DNA from: JBIKLM01 sp044375105
GTDB taxonomy: Bacteria > Planctomycetota > UBA1135 > GCA-002686595
Direction: 5' to 3'
Assembly (NCBI GenBank): GCA_044375105.1
Contig: JBILNK010000034.1
Location: forward strand, 1-29,728
Length of the DNA: 29,728 bases
Shown: one piece after another, positions 1 to 8,313 of the stretch
Layout of the letters: every line of letters begins with the position of its first letter
Numbering within the stretch: the stretch's first letter is position 1
The notes under the pieces: model-generated
The model's input: only the letters and a program-made list of their open reading frames with translations
What the model was told of the DNA's origin: nothing
Database searches by the model: none
Translations under genes and position numbers: made by a program

Positions 1-615
1 CCGCACGTAGGCGCTGGTATCGTCCTGCAGGGCGCGCAGGATCGGTTCCGTGGGGCCGGGGTCCTCGACCAGCGCCGCGAGGCGCAGCCCCCAGGGCAGC
101 CGCGGCCGGCTGCCTTCGCTGCACAGGCGCCGCACGTGGAAGGAGGGGTCCCGGCACCAGGCGTAGAGGCGCTCGAAGGTCTGCTCCGGGTGCCGGACCA
201 GGAACGGCCGGATGGCGAACTCCGCCGAAAAACGCTGGGTCAGCGCGTGAAGGCACTCGAGCGCGCGCGCCGGCTGCTCCAGGCCCCGGCGCGCCACGAA
301 CTCGCCCAGGGGCCATACGATCCAGCCCGCCAGGCCGGCGTCGCCGCAGGCGATCTGGCCCACGTCTTCGCCCGGGTGGGGCGGCGCTAGGGCCGCCTCG
401 ATCGCCTGCGCCGCGGCCTCGAAATCCGCCGGCAGCGACTCCTCCAAGGCGTCCGCGATCTGCATCGCGCGGGCCTTCATCTCGAGCCCGTCGAGGCCGT
501 CCAGGGCGCGCTCGAGGAAGCGCCGGCGCGGGAAGTGCGGGCTGGCTGCGCCGAGGTGCTGCGCGGTCCGCTCGACCAGGGCGGGATGCAGCAGGTTCTT
601 GAACGGCTCGGCCAT
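1..615 (-). CDS. DNA alkylation repair protein, AlkC/AlkD-like (3' end cut by window edge)
   Basis: The frame stays open from an ATG at 615 to the window edge, giving 205 residues without a stop. The start MAEPFKNLLHPALVER and the later stretch SRPRLPWGLRLAALVEDP, followed by PILRALQDDTSAYVR, are typical of the HEAT-repeat DNA glycosylase family AlkC/AlkD, which excises alkylated bases. The repeats run through the whole visible part as helix pairs, and the C-terminal HEAT repeats lie outside the window. No Shine-Dalgarno is seen before the ATG. The gene is on the same strand as oleD, 84 bp downstream of the oleD stop, so it could be read from the ole operon, although its role is unrelated. 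The family call rests on motif recognition. The AlkC versus AlkD subfamily is inferred from the N-terminal MAEPFKN-type opening. Confidence 0.8.
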   Translation of the reverse strand, partial: MAEPFKNLLHPALVERTAQHLGAASPHFPRRRFLERALDGLDGLEMKARAMQIADALEESLPADFEAAAQAIEAALAPPHPGEDVGQIACGDAGLAGWIVWPLGEFVARRGLEQPARALECLHALTQRFSAEFAIRPFLVRHPEQTFERLYAWCRDPSFHVRRLCSEGSRPRLPWGLRLAALVEDPGPTEPILRALQDDTSAYVR

Positions 616-699
616 CGGAGCTTGGGCGGCGCGGGCCACGGGAATGGCGACCGCGTTCGGGATGGAGACCTGCGATGCTGCGGCGCCCGGGCTTCGGAA

Positions 700-1746
700 T
701 CAATCGGCCCGCGCGCATCCGGCCGCGCCCGCGCCGCCCCGCAACCAGGCCAGGGTGCGGGCCGTGGCCTCTGCCAGGTCGGTGGTTTCGACGTAGCGGA
801 GGTCGCGCTCGGCCGGGCCGAGGTCGTAGGTGTGGGTCAGGGCCAGTTGCTGGGCGAGGAAACGGCTCATCGGCGGCTCGCCGGAAAGCGGCAGCAGCTT
901 CCAGGCCGCCTCGCAGGCGGCCCCCAGGGCATAGGCCAAGGGCATCGGGACCCGGCGGCGCACCGGCGGCAGGTCCAGGTCGGCGAGCAGGGCGCCGATC
1001 CAATCCCACAACCGCACGGGCTCTGCCTGGTTGACGAAATAGGCGCGGCCAGCGCAGGGGGCTCCGGGGGCCAGGGCGCGCGCGGCGCACAGGTGGGCCC
1101 GGGCCGCGTTGTCCACGTAGGTCAGGCTGACCTCGTTGCGGCCGTCGCCGACCTGCACCAAGCGCCCGGCGCGGGCCCGGGCGATCAGGCGCGGCAGCAG
1201 GTTCGGATCGCCGGGCCCGAAGATCAGGTGCGGGCGCAGCGCCACGCTGGCCAGCTGCGGAGAATTGGCAGCCAGCACGGCGCGCTCGGCCTCGGCCTTG
1301 GTGGCCGGGTAATGGGCCAGGTGCCGCCGGGGATAGGGCAGCGCCGCGTCGGTCCGCCGATGGTCGCGGCCATCGAAGACCACGCTCGGGCTGGAGGTGT
1401 AGACGAAGCGCGGCAGGCCGACCGCTCGCGCCGCCGCGAGCAGCGCCAGGGTGCCCTCCACGTTGACCCGCCGGTAGGCGCTCTGTGGGCCGAAGATCCC
1501 CGGGCGCGCGGCCACATGGAACAGCGTGTCGTGGCCCTCGAGCAGCCCCGGCAGGCCCCGGGGGTCTTCGAGGTCGAGGGCCGCGCAGCGCACGCCCAGG
1601 GCCTCGAGCTCGGGATAGCGCCCGCGGCTCGCCGAGGTCACCTGAATGCCTTCGGCCACGAGCAGGCGCACCAGGGCCTGCCCCAGGAAGCCTCCGCCGC
1701 CGGTCACCAGGGCGCGCGCGATGGTGCTGCTCACGTTGCCGTTCAC
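700..1746 (-). CDS. oleD: OleD, NADPH-dependent 2-alkyl-3-ketoacid reductase
   Basis: A 348-residue extended short-chain dehydrogenase of the 3-beta-HSD type. The nucleotide-binding motif TGGGGFLG is at residues 15-22, the catalytic serine stretch TSSPSVV at 117-123, and YPATK at 146-150 supplies the catalytic Tyr and Lys. In the Ole pathway OleD reduces the 2-alkyl-3-keto acid made by OleA to the 2-alkyl-3-hydroxy acid, which OleC then cyclises. It is the last gene of the ole set. Its GTG start overlaps the oleC stop by 4 bp (GTGA, 1743-1746), so the two are translationally coupled. Length matches known OleD proteins. As a lone gene it could be called a generic epimerase or steroid dehydrogenase, but its position beside OleB and OleC makes OleD the best call. 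Confidence 0.9.
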   Translation of the reverse strand: MNGNVSSTIARALVTGGGGFLGQALVRLLVAEGIQVTSASRGRYPELEALGVRCAALDLEDPRGLPGLLEGHDTLFHVAARPGIFGPQSAYRRVNVEGTLALLAAARAVGLPRFVYTSSPSVVFDGRDHRRTDAALPYPRRHLAHYPATKAEAERAVLAANSPQLASVALRPHLIFGPGDPNLLPRLIARARAGRLVQVGDGRNEVSLTYVDNAARAHLCAARALAPGAPCAGRAYFVNQAEPVRLWDWIGALLADLDLPPVRRRVPMPLAYALGAACEAAWKLLPLSGEPPMSRFLAQQLALTHTYDLGPAERDLRYVETTDLAEATARTLAWLRGGAGAAGCARAD

Positions 1747-3554
1747 GGTGCGCCTCCGGCCGGGGGCCCCTGCGGGCTCGGGCCCTGCGGGCCGCCGGCG
1801 CGGTGCCCGCGCTGAAGGCCGTTCAGCGCGCCGGCGGGCGGGGCCCCGGCGCGCGCTGCGGGCCCCCGTTCCGCCGGGGGCGCAGGCAGCGGTCGGCGGC
1901 CCCGGGCGATCTCCGCGGCGGCCCAGCGGGCGAGGGCCGCGCGGTCGATTTTGGCGTTGTGGCGCACGTCGACGGGGAAGGCCCGGTGGAACAGCACGCC
2001 GGCGATCCGCTCACACAGCGGCGAGCGCCGGCGAGCCTCGCGGAACAGGTCGGCCACCAGGGCCTGGCGGGCACGCCGGCCGGCGCGCCGGCCCTGTTCG
2101 AGGATCAGGACCGGGCGCTGTGCCCCGGGCTCGCCCAGGCCCACCACGGCGACGCGGCCCACGCGCGGATCGCCCAGGAACAGGTTCTCGAACTCGACGC
2201 AGCCGAACAGGCCCGCGGCGGTTTCGAGGCGGTGCGCGATGCGCCCCAGGAACCACAGCTCGCCGGCCGCGTCCCGGCGTGCCAGATCGCCCATGCGGTG
2301 CCAGAGCCGGCCGCTGCGATCCCAGAGCTTGGCGGCCGCGGTCGCCTGCGGATCGTCGATGTACAGTGGGGTCACGGTCGGGCCGGTCACGATCAGCTCG
2401 CCGCGCTCGCCGGCGGGCAGCTCGCGGGCTTGTTCCAGGCCTTCGAGCGGTCCGCTGGCCAGGGCGATCACCCGCGCCTCGACGCGCGGGGCCGGCCGGC
2501 CGATGCAATTGCCCTCGCCGGAGCGGTTGCGCTGCGCGCGCTCCGGATCGAGCAGCTCCGTGCCCGAGACGCTCGACACGGGCAGGCATTCCGTAGCCCC
2601 GTAGGGCGTGTGCACCTCGCCGCCCGGCGCCAGGGCCGCGCGCAGGCGCTCGATCAGTCCGAGCGGAACCGGCGCGCCGGCGACCAGCACGCGCCGCAGG
2701 GGCGCCAGGCTCTGCCCGCGCCGCTCGAGCTCCGGCAGCACCCGCTGCCAGATGGCCGGCGAGCCGAAGGCCAGGCTGGCCCCGCTGGCCTCGATCGCAA
2801 AGCGGATGTCCGCCGGCCGGCAGCGCGCCGGCCGCGAGGGATCGAGCTCGGGGAACACGCTGGTGCCGCCCAGGGCCGTGTCGAACAGCGCGAACAGCGG
2901 GAAGCAGCACAGGTCGACCTCGCCCGGCCCGAGTCCGTAGAGGATCTGCAGCTGTTCGACCTGGGCCCACAGCACCTGGTGGGTGGCCAGCACGCCCTTG
3001 GCGGGGCCGGTGCTGCCCGAGGTGAACAGCACCGCGGCCGGATCCTCTGGCGAGCGCGCCTCGATGGCCAGGGGCCCGGCCGATTGCGCGCACAGACGCT
3101 TCCAGGGAACGGCGCCCGGAAAGAAACCCTGCACGCAGACCTTGAGCCGCACGCTCTCGAAAGCGCGCGGGAACAGGCGCGCGGCCAAGAGCGCGCGCCG
3201 CACCCCGATCAGGGCCGACGGCGCCGAGCGCTCGACCGCCCGCAGCAGCCCCGCGCGGCCCATGCCCGGATCGATCAACACCGGCACGGCCCCGATCGCC
3301 AGCAGGGCGTAGGTCAGGGCGATCAGCTCGGGCCCGGGGCGCACGAACAGGCTGACGCGCTGTCCGGCGCTGACCCCGCGGGCGCGCAGGCCATCCGCGG
3401 CCCCGGACGCGAGCGCGAGCAGTGCGCCATAGGAAGTCGCCTCGAGCCGCCGGCCGCGGGCCACGACCACCGCCGCCCGCTCGGGCTGGGCCGCGGCGTG
3501 GGCCGCGAACAGGGCCGCCACGTGCCCCGCGGGCCCGGGCCGTGTAGCGCCCAT
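1743..3554 (-). CDS. oleC: OleC, AMP-dependent beta-lactone synthetase
   Basis: A 603-residue member of the acyl-adenylate-forming (ANL) superfamily. The phosphate-binding loop TSGSTGPAKGV is at 178-188, the TPYGATE adenylate motif at 316-322, GD near 422, and the C-terminal HNAKIDR with the catalytic Lys at about 535. OleC enzymes adenylate the 2-alkyl-3-hydroxy acid made by OleD and close it to a cis beta-lactone. The frame stays open well upstream through the oleB region. I chose the ATG at 3554 because homology-like sequence starts there, it clears the oleB stop by 74 bp, and the upstream extension is only the antisense-like shadow of oleB. The C-terminal about 45 residues are Pro/Gly/Arg-rich and probably disordered. 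The stop overlaps the oleD start. Confidence 0.9.
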   Translation of the reverse strand: MGATRPGPAGHVAALFAAHAAAQPERAAVVVARGRRLEATSYGALLALASGAADGLRARGVSAGQRVSLFVRPGPELIALTYALLAIGAVPVLIDPGMGRAGLLRAVERSAPSALIGVRRALLAARLFPRAFESVRLKVCVQGFFPGAVPWKRLCAQSAGPLAIEARSPEDPAAVLFTSGSTGPAKGVLATHQVLWAQVEQLQILYGLGPGEVDLCCFPLFALFDTALGGTSVFPELDPSRPARCRPADIRFAIEASGASLAFGSPAIWQRVLPELERRGQSLAPLRRVLVAGAPVPLGLIERLRAALAPGGEVHTPYGATECLPVSSVSGTELLDPERAQRNRSGEGNCIGRPAPRVEARVIALASGPLEGLEQARELPAGERGELIVTGPTVTPLYIDDPQATAAAKLWDRSGRLWHRMGDLARRDAAGELWFLGRIAHRLETAAGLFGCVEFENLFLGDPRVGRVAVVGLGEPGAQRPVLILEQGRRAGRRARQALVADLFREARRRSPLCERIAGVLFHRAFPVDVRHNAKIDRAALARWAAAEIARGRRPLPAPPAERGPAARAGAPPAGALNGLQRGHRAGGPQGPSPQGPPAGGAP

Positions 3555-3628
3555 GGGCGCTACGCTGCCCGGGGTCGGGACTGTTTCCAAGGCGATCTGC
3601 TGCGCCGCGGGAATTCGTTCCCCGGCGC

Positions 3629-4651
3629 TCAACCGCGCGCCGAGCGCTCGAAGAAGCGCAGCAGGGCCTGATCGACGGCCGCGGGGTCGTCTTCCATGAC
3701 CAGATGCCCCGCGCGCGGCAGGGTCAGGTAATCCGCGTCCGGCCAGCGCCGCCGCCATTCGGCCAGGATCTCGCCGTGGAAGATCGGATCGCGCTCGCCC
3801 CACACCAACAGCCGCGGCAGGCGCGCCAGGCTCGCCAAGGCTTCGCCGGTGGCGGCCAGTTCGGCGTAGGAGGGGTGCCCCGGCTCCATGGGGATGTCCT
3901 GCACGAAGGCCAGCACCTGCTCGCGATCGGCGGGGCGTGCGTAGGGCTCGAGATAGCCGCGGCGCTCGACCGATGAGAGCGGCCCGCGCTGGGTCAGCCC
4001 GATGCGCAGGGCGCCGCGGTTGAACAGGCCGAGCCCGCGCACCAGCGCGGGGCCGAACACGCTGCTGCGCGCGAGGCTCAACTGGGGCGGCAGCTTGGGG
4101 AAGGGGAACGCGGCGGTGTTGAACAGCGCCAGGGCGCGCACGGCTTCGGGGTGGCGGCGCGCGAAGCCCAGCCCGATCGGACCGCCCCAATCGTGCAGGC
4201 CCAGGGCGAGGCGCTCGATGCCGAGCTCGCTCACCAGGAATTCGACCGCGGCCACGTGCTCGGCGAGGCGCCGGGTGCGCCCCGGCAGGCGCTCGGAAAA
4301 GCCCATGCCCGGCAGGTCCAGGGCGATCACGCGGAAGCGCTCGCGCAGGGCCTCGATCTGTTTGCGCCACAGGAACGACCAGGTCGGGTTGCCGTGCAGC
4401 AAGAGCAGCGCCGGCGCCTGGCTGTTGCCTTCGTCGAGGAAGTGCAGCCACTGCCCGTCCCAGCGCACGTAGTGCGGCGTGAAGCGGTACTCGGGATCCA
4501 GCCGGGTCCAGATGCGCCGGCGGTTGTCGGCCAGCTCCGCCGGCGGGCGCTCGGCGTCGCGCTGGCGCGACTTGCCGCCCGCGTTCTTGGTCGCCGCGGG
4601 GCGCGCGGTGGAGGTCGGGGCCGGGGTGTCCGGACTCTCGGGTTGGCTCAT
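3629..4651 (-). CDS. oleB: OleB, alpha/beta-hydrolase beta-lactone decarboxylase
   Basis: A 340-residue alpha/beta hydrolase of the haloalkane-dehalogenase group. HGNPTW is at 86-91 (oxyanion region), the nucleophile Asp154 sits in GLHDWGGPIG, the acid is probably Asp288 in WGERDPIF, and the base is His316 in AGHLVMEDDP. OleB enzymes decarboxylate the beta-lactone from OleC to the final cis-olefin, using the Asp nucleophile of the dehalogenase fold. The frame is open further upstream, but the ATG at 4651 overlaps the preceding stop in an ATGA (4648-4651) and was preferred. The first about 45 residues are Pro/Thr/Ala-rich and unlike the family, so they are probably disordered. Haloalkane dehalogenase is the alternative name if the gene is viewed alone. 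Confidence 0.9.
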   Translation of the reverse strand: MSQPESPDTPAPTSTARPAATKNAGGKSRQRDAERPPAELADNRRRIWTRLDPEYRFTPHYVRWDGQWLHFLDEGNSQAPALLLLHGNPTWSFLWRKQIEALRERFRVIALDLPGMGFSERLPGRTRRLAEHVAAVEFLVSELGIERLALGLHDWGGPIGLGFARRHPEAVRALALFNTAAFPFPKLPPQLSLARSSVFGPALVRGLGLFNRGALRIGLTQRGPLSSVERRGYLEPYARPADREQVLAFVQDIPMEPGHPSYAELAATGEALASLARLPRLLVWGERDPIFHGEILAEWRRRWPDADYLTLPRAGHLVMEDDPAAVDQALLRFFERSARG

Positions 4652-5319
4652 GGGCAGGGGGGCTCGGGGGGAGCCGGCGCCTGGCTGAGGGGGGGGCACC
4701 AGGGCGCCAGCTCGAAGGGGACCTTCAAGGCGCAACTCAGCCACAATCCGCCGAGGCGCGCCAGGCGGGTCAGGGCCGAGCGCCCGTCGAAGGACCAGCG
4801 CTGCAGCCCGTCGGAAAGGTCGACGGGCCCTTGGATCTTAGCGAGCAGCGCCAGGCCCTCCCCGGAGAGCTTGGCCAGCGCTTCGACCCGCAGCCAGCGC
4901 TCGAGGGGCGCTTCGTCGCTCCCCGGCGCCAGGCAAGCCAGCCGCTCGGCCAGGGCTGGCGAGACCGGACGGTGCGCGAGCTCCAGGTCGAGCCCCAAGG
5001 GCCCGAGCGGCCCGACGGGCGCCAGCAGGGCCGCGCACCAGCCGGCGGTGTGGCTGACGGCCCAATGCCAGGCCCCGTGGCTCTCGGGCGCCCCGGAGGC
5101 CTGTTGGCGGAAATCCGTCGCGTGCTCGAACGGGCAGGGCTGTCCCGCATCGCGGTAGGCCGCGGCTTGCTCGAGCAGCACACGGCGCGCCGCCTGGCGC
5201 AGGAGTTCCGGGCCGGGCGCCCGGCGCCAGGAGCCGTGCGCGGCGGGGGCCACCGACCGGACCCAGGGCCGCAGCAGGGGCCGAGGGCCGCCCAGCTCGC
5301 TGAGCGGCGGCCCGCTCAC
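4648..5319 (-). CDS. Sfp-type 4'-phosphopantetheinyl transferase, divergent
   Basis: A 223-residue protein with the two signatures of Sfp-type phosphopantetheinyl transferases. VSHTAGW (88-94) is followed by GLDLEL with acidic metal ligands Asp111 and Glu113. RWLRVEALAKLSGEGL (141-156) matches the WxxKExxxK helix with Glu146 and Lys150. The first Lys of that motif is Val here, so the enzyme is divergent, but the metal-binding and catalytic Glu/Lys residues remain. The likely job is to load the phosphopantetheine arm onto the carrier protein encoded upstream in the same operon. The GTG start overlaps the fabI-like stop (GTGA, 5316-5319) and the stop overlaps oleB. The product is unusually rich in Pro and Ala at the C-terminus. 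Family call from motifs; substrate is inferred from context. Confidence 0.75.
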   Translation of the reverse strand: MSGPPLSELGGPRPLLRPWVRSVAPAAHGSWRRAPGPELLRQAARRVLLEQAAAYRDAGQPCPFEHATDFRQQASGAPESHGAWHWAVSHTAGWCAALLAPVGPLGPLGLDLELAHRPVSPALAERLACLAPGSDEAPLERWLRVEALAKLSGEGLALLAKIQGPVDLSDGLQRWSFDGRSALTRLARLGGLWLSCALKVPFELAPWCPPLSQAPAPPEPPCP

Positions 5320-6161
5320 GGTGCGCTCGGTCCGTCGCCCGGCGCGGGCCGCGTGGCCCGCCGCACCAGGTCGCGGTCGAAGTAGTTGAGCTCCATGCCG
5401 GCGTCGACGACCAGGCCTTGGCCGTTGATGCCCGAAGCGCGCGGCGACAACAGGAACACCGCCGCATCCGCCACCTCGCGGGTTTCAAGGCCGCGTTTCC
5501 TGGGAATCGCCGCTTCGGCGAACAGGTAGCTGTCCAGGTAACCCGGGATCCCGGCGGAGCTCGAGGTCTTGAGCAGCCCGGCCTTGACCGCGTTGAAGCG
5601 CACCTCGCTGTCGACCGAAAAACTCTTGGCCAGGAAGGCCACGGCGCTGTCCAGGGCGGCCTTGATCGGCGCCATGTAGCCGTAGTTCTCGGCGGCCATG
5701 CGCGTGGTCGAGATCGAGATCGTGACCACGCTGGCATCGCGGGCGAAGCAGGGCCGCAGGGCCTCCGACAGGCGGATCAGCGAGAAGCAGGAGATGTCCA
5801 CCGCCTGCAGGAAGTCCTCGCGGCGGGTCTGATGGAAGGGCTTCCAGCCGGCCGAGTAGTTGGCGAAGGCGATCGAATGCACCAGCCCGTGCAGGCTGCC
5901 GAATTCCGCCCGGGCAGCGCTTCCCAGGGCTTCGATTTCGGCCTCGCGCTCCACATCGCAGACGAAGACCGGCCCGCCGCCGGGCAGCTTGCCCTCGAGC
6001 TCGGCGCGGCGCTTCTCGCTGCGTACGGCGTAGCCGACCCGGGCTCCGGCAGCCACCAAGCGCTGGCCGATGACGTAGCCGACGCTCTTCTTGTTGGCCA
6101 CGCCGGCCACCAAAAAGTTGCGCCCGGAGAGGCCCAGGAAATCGGGATCGGGCGCGCCCAT
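5316..6161 (-). CDS. fabI: FabI-type enoyl-ACP reductase
   Basis: A 281-residue short-chain dehydrogenase of the enoyl-ACP reductase branch. The N-terminal nucleotide-binding stretch is LVAGVANKKSVGYVIGQRL (17-35), as in FabI. The catalytic pair is Tyr160 and Lys167 in NYGYMAPIKAAL, with the seven-residue offset typical of FabI rather than the YxxxK of other SDRs. FNAVKAGLLKTSS matches the NAISAGPIRT region. It would reduce trans-2-enoyl-ACP using NAD(P)H. The loop around TISISTTRMAAEN differs from housekeeping FabI, so it probably belongs to a pathway-specific branch and could act on unusual chains. It begins 4 bp after the dehydratase stop and overlaps the phosphopantetheinyl transferase start, so it lies in a coupled block. 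Confidence 0.85.
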   Translation of the reverse strand: MGAPDPDFLGLSGRNFLVAGVANKKSVGYVIGQRLVAAGARVGYAVRSEKRRAELEGKLPGGGPVFVCDVEREAEIEALGSAARAEFGSLHGLVHSIAFANYSAGWKPFHQTRREDFLQAVDISCFSLIRLSEALRPCFARDASVVTISISTTRMAAENYGYMAPIKAALDSAVAFLAKSFSVDSEVRFNAVKAGLLKTSSSAGIPGYLDSYLFAEAAIPRKRGLETREVADAAVFLLSPRASGINGQGLVVDAGMELNYFDRDLVRRATRPAPGDGPSAP

Positions 6162-6165
6162 GGGA

Positions 6166-6636
6166 TCAGACTCCGCTCTGGCTCATGGCCTGTGTGGCGC
6201 TGAGCACGAAGCTGAGCTCCAGGACCCGCGCGCCGCCGCTGTGCACCTTGGCCTTGAGGAACCAGGCCGGGCCGACCCGCTCGACCAGTAGGACCTCCGT
6301 GGTCAGGGTCTCGCCGGGCAGCACCATGCGCCGAAAGCGCGCCATCTCGAGCCGCGTCAGCACCGGCACGCCGTCCTCGCGCTTGAAACCCGCGAGGGCG
6401 TCCGAGACGAACAGGGCACCGCTCTGCAGGCAATGCTCGCAGATCAGCACCCCGGGGGTCACCGGCTGCCCCGGGTAGTGGCCCGCGAACCAGGGCGCCT
6501 CGGGCGGCACGCGCCACTCGGTGCGGATCGAGCCTGAGTCCAGGGCCAGGACCCGATCGACGAACAGGAACGGCGCCCGGTGGGGGATCGCCGCTTCGAT
6601 CGCGGCGCGGTCGGCGGGGACGGCCAGTTTGCTCAT
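6166..6636 (-). CDS. fabZ: FabZ-type 3-hydroxyacyl-ACP dehydratase
   Basis: A 156-residue single hot-dog-fold protein. IPHRAPFLFVDRV (17-29) and GHYPGQPVTPGVLICEHCLQ (52-71) are the FabZ hallmarks, with catalytic His53 and Glu67. It would dehydrate 3-hydroxyacyl-ACP to enoyl-ACP, the step directly before the neighbouring enoyl reductase. A purine-rich AGGAGG lies about 13 nt upstream, one of the few Shine-Dalgarno-like sites here. The ATG overlaps the upstream desaturase stop in ATGA (6633-6636). No ketoreductase is seen in the cluster, so that step must be supplied from elsewhere. It may be pathway-specific rather than the housekeeping FabZ. Confidence 0.85.
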   Translation of the reverse strand: MSKLAVPADRAAIEAAIPHRAPFLFVDRVLALDSGSIRTEWRVPPEAPWFAGHYPGQPVTPGVLICEHCLQSGALFVSDALAGFKREDGVPVLTRLEMARFRRMVLPGETLTTEVLLVERVGPAWFLKAKVHSGGARVLELSFVLSATQAMSQSGV

Positions 6637-8156
6637 GACCTCTGCTTGGCCTCCTGGGCCAGGCTGTGCAGGAAGGCGTCGACCTTGTTGGCGGTGATGG
6701 CGCCGTAGTTGGCCGAGCCCAGCCAGCCCGACATGATGATGCCCACGCTGCCGGCATGGAACAGGCCCTGGACCTGGTTCGGCAGGTCGCTCGAGACCCC
6801 CAGGCCCTCGAACTTGGTGCCGAAGGAGGTTCCCGCGGGGTGCTCGGTGTAGAAGGCGAAGGTGCGCGGCGTCGAGACCTCGACGTGCTCGAGCTTGCCG
6901 CGCACGCCCGGCAGGTAGTGCTCGAGGGCGTCCAGGGTGTCGCTGGAAAGGCGCTGCTTCTCGATCTCATAGCGTTCCGGGCTCAAATCGGCCCAATCCT
7001 CGAAGCGTGCGTTCATCGAGGACACGATCGAATAGCGCGGTGCGGAGTCGGGGCGCGTTTTCGGATAGTAGAACGAGAAGGTGCGGCTCTTGCCGTGCAT
7101 CTCGAGCAGCGCCTCGCTGGTGAAGTGCGTGTCGGTCGAGGTGAACAAGAGGTCGGTCAGGAACGGCAGCTCCTCACCTTCGCGCACCCCCAAATAAACC
7201 TGGGTGGAGCTGTTGTTGAGCCGCACGCTGCGCGCGCGGGCCAGGAAATCTGCGTCGAAGTGCCGCTCGCCGGCCAGCTTGAGGATCGTGGAGCGGATGT
7301 TGGCGTTGGACAGCACCGCCGGCGCCTCCAGGAAGCGACCGAGGGCCTCGACGCCGCGCACGCGCGGCCGGCCGCCGCCATCCTCGATCACGATCCGGTC
7401 CACCTCGACCGAGTTGTACAGCTCGACGCCGTTCTGCAGCAGCTCGGCCTTCATGGCCTTGATCAGGTTGTCCGTGCCTCCCGAGAAGGTGAACACGCCC
7501 TCGCTCATGAAGTTGCTGAACACGATCCCGTAGGTCAGCGCCAGATCGTCGAGGGTCGATCCATTGGCGTAGGTGATCGGCTCCATCAGCAGGCGGTGCA
7601 CGTCGTTGCGCCCCGGGAAGAAGCGCTCGAACAGCTCGCCGGTGGTCTCGCTGCTGGGCGCGAAGAAATCCATGCGCCTAAGCTCGTCGTAGAAGGCCTC
7701 CACGCGGGCCCGCTCCACCCCGAAGACCGCGATCAGTTTCTCGGTGAAGTCGTGGCGCGTGAACTCGGTGTCGAAGGTGAACTGCGGGTTGTCGAAGCGG
7801 ACCCCGTCCAGGCGCACGATGCGGCTCTCGATCTCGCGGTTCCAGTACTTGCGGCAGGTCTTCTTCATGCCGACCGGGAAGCCGTGCAGCGAGATGTCGA
7901 AGGTGTGGCCACCGCGGCGCTTGAACCATGTGGCCATGCCGCCGTAGTTGTAGTGCTGTTCGAGCAGCGCCACTCGGCGGCCGCTCTTGCCCAGCACGTT
8001 GGCCGCGGTCAGGCCGGCCAGCCCGCTGCCGATCACGATCAGGTCGTATTGGCTTTTGACGCCCTGGAGCGGATCGTGGGACAGGGGGCGCTTGCCGTCG
8101 CTCGAGCCCTTGAAGTACTTGGGCCGGCGCGGCTCTTGCGAGGGGGAGCTGTGCAT
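6633..8156 (-). CDS. Phytoene desaturase-like FAD oxidoreductase (paralogue 1)
   Basis: A 507-residue member of the CrtI/CrtISO/retinol saturase family. The FAD-binding motif VIGSGLAGL is at 41-49, followed by LLEQHYNYGG (64-73). The C-terminal FAD motif is GLFHAGSVGIIMSGWLGSAN near the end. These enzymes desaturate, saturate or isomerise conjugated polyenes. No phytoene synthase or other carotenoid gene is nearby. The gene lies between a carrier protein/ketosynthase pair and FabZ/FabI, so an acyl chain, possibly ACP-bound, is a likelier substrate than a carotenoid. About 30 residues of basic, polar sequence precede the Rossmann fold. The stop overlaps the dehydratase start. It is clearly different in sequence from the other paralogue next to it. 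Confidence 0.8.
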   Translation of the reverse strand: MHSSPSQEPRRPKYFKGSSDGKRPLSHDPLQGVKSQYDLIVIGSGLAGLTAANVLGKSGRRVALLEQHYNYGGMATWFKRRGGHTFDISLHGFPVGMKKTCRKYWNREIESRIVRLDGVRFDNPQFTFDTEFTRHDFTEKLIAVFGVERARVEAFYDELRRMDFFAPSSETTGELFERFFPGRNDVHRLLMEPITYANGSTLDDLALTYGIVFSNFMSEGVFTFSGGTDNLIKAMKAELLQNGVELYNSVEVDRIVIEDGGGRPRVRGVEALGRFLEAPAVLSNANIRSTILKLAGERHFDADFLARARSVRLNNSSTQVYLGVREGEELPFLTDLLFTSTDTHFTSEALLEMHGKSRTFSFYYPKTRPDSAPRYSIVSSMNARFEDWADLSPERYEIEKQRLSSDTLDALEHYLPGVRGKLEHVEVSTPRTFAFYTEHPAGTSFGTKFEGLGVSSDLPNQVQGLFHAGSVGIIMSGWLGSANYGAITANKVDAFLHSLAQEAKQRS

Positions 8157-8313
8157 GGGAGGGGCGGGGCGGTGGGGCGTCCGGGCGGGCGGCTCGCGCC
8201 CGGGGGCGAGGCGACCGGCTCCGGGCGGATCGGGCGTCAGGGAGGGATCCGAGGCGTCTCGAGGCGGGGGAGAGGCGTTGGGACCGGCGGGGAGCGCTCG
8301 ATCCGCAAAGTGG

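Noticed and set aside
1485..3671. 728-codon plus-strand frame over oleC and oleD
   Set aside because: Antisense shadow in GC-rich DNA; the minus strand has intact OleC and OleD motifs.
3555..4451. Upstream extension of oleC to a 902-residue protein
   Set aside because: The added part overlaps oleB in another frame and has no adenylating-enzyme homology.
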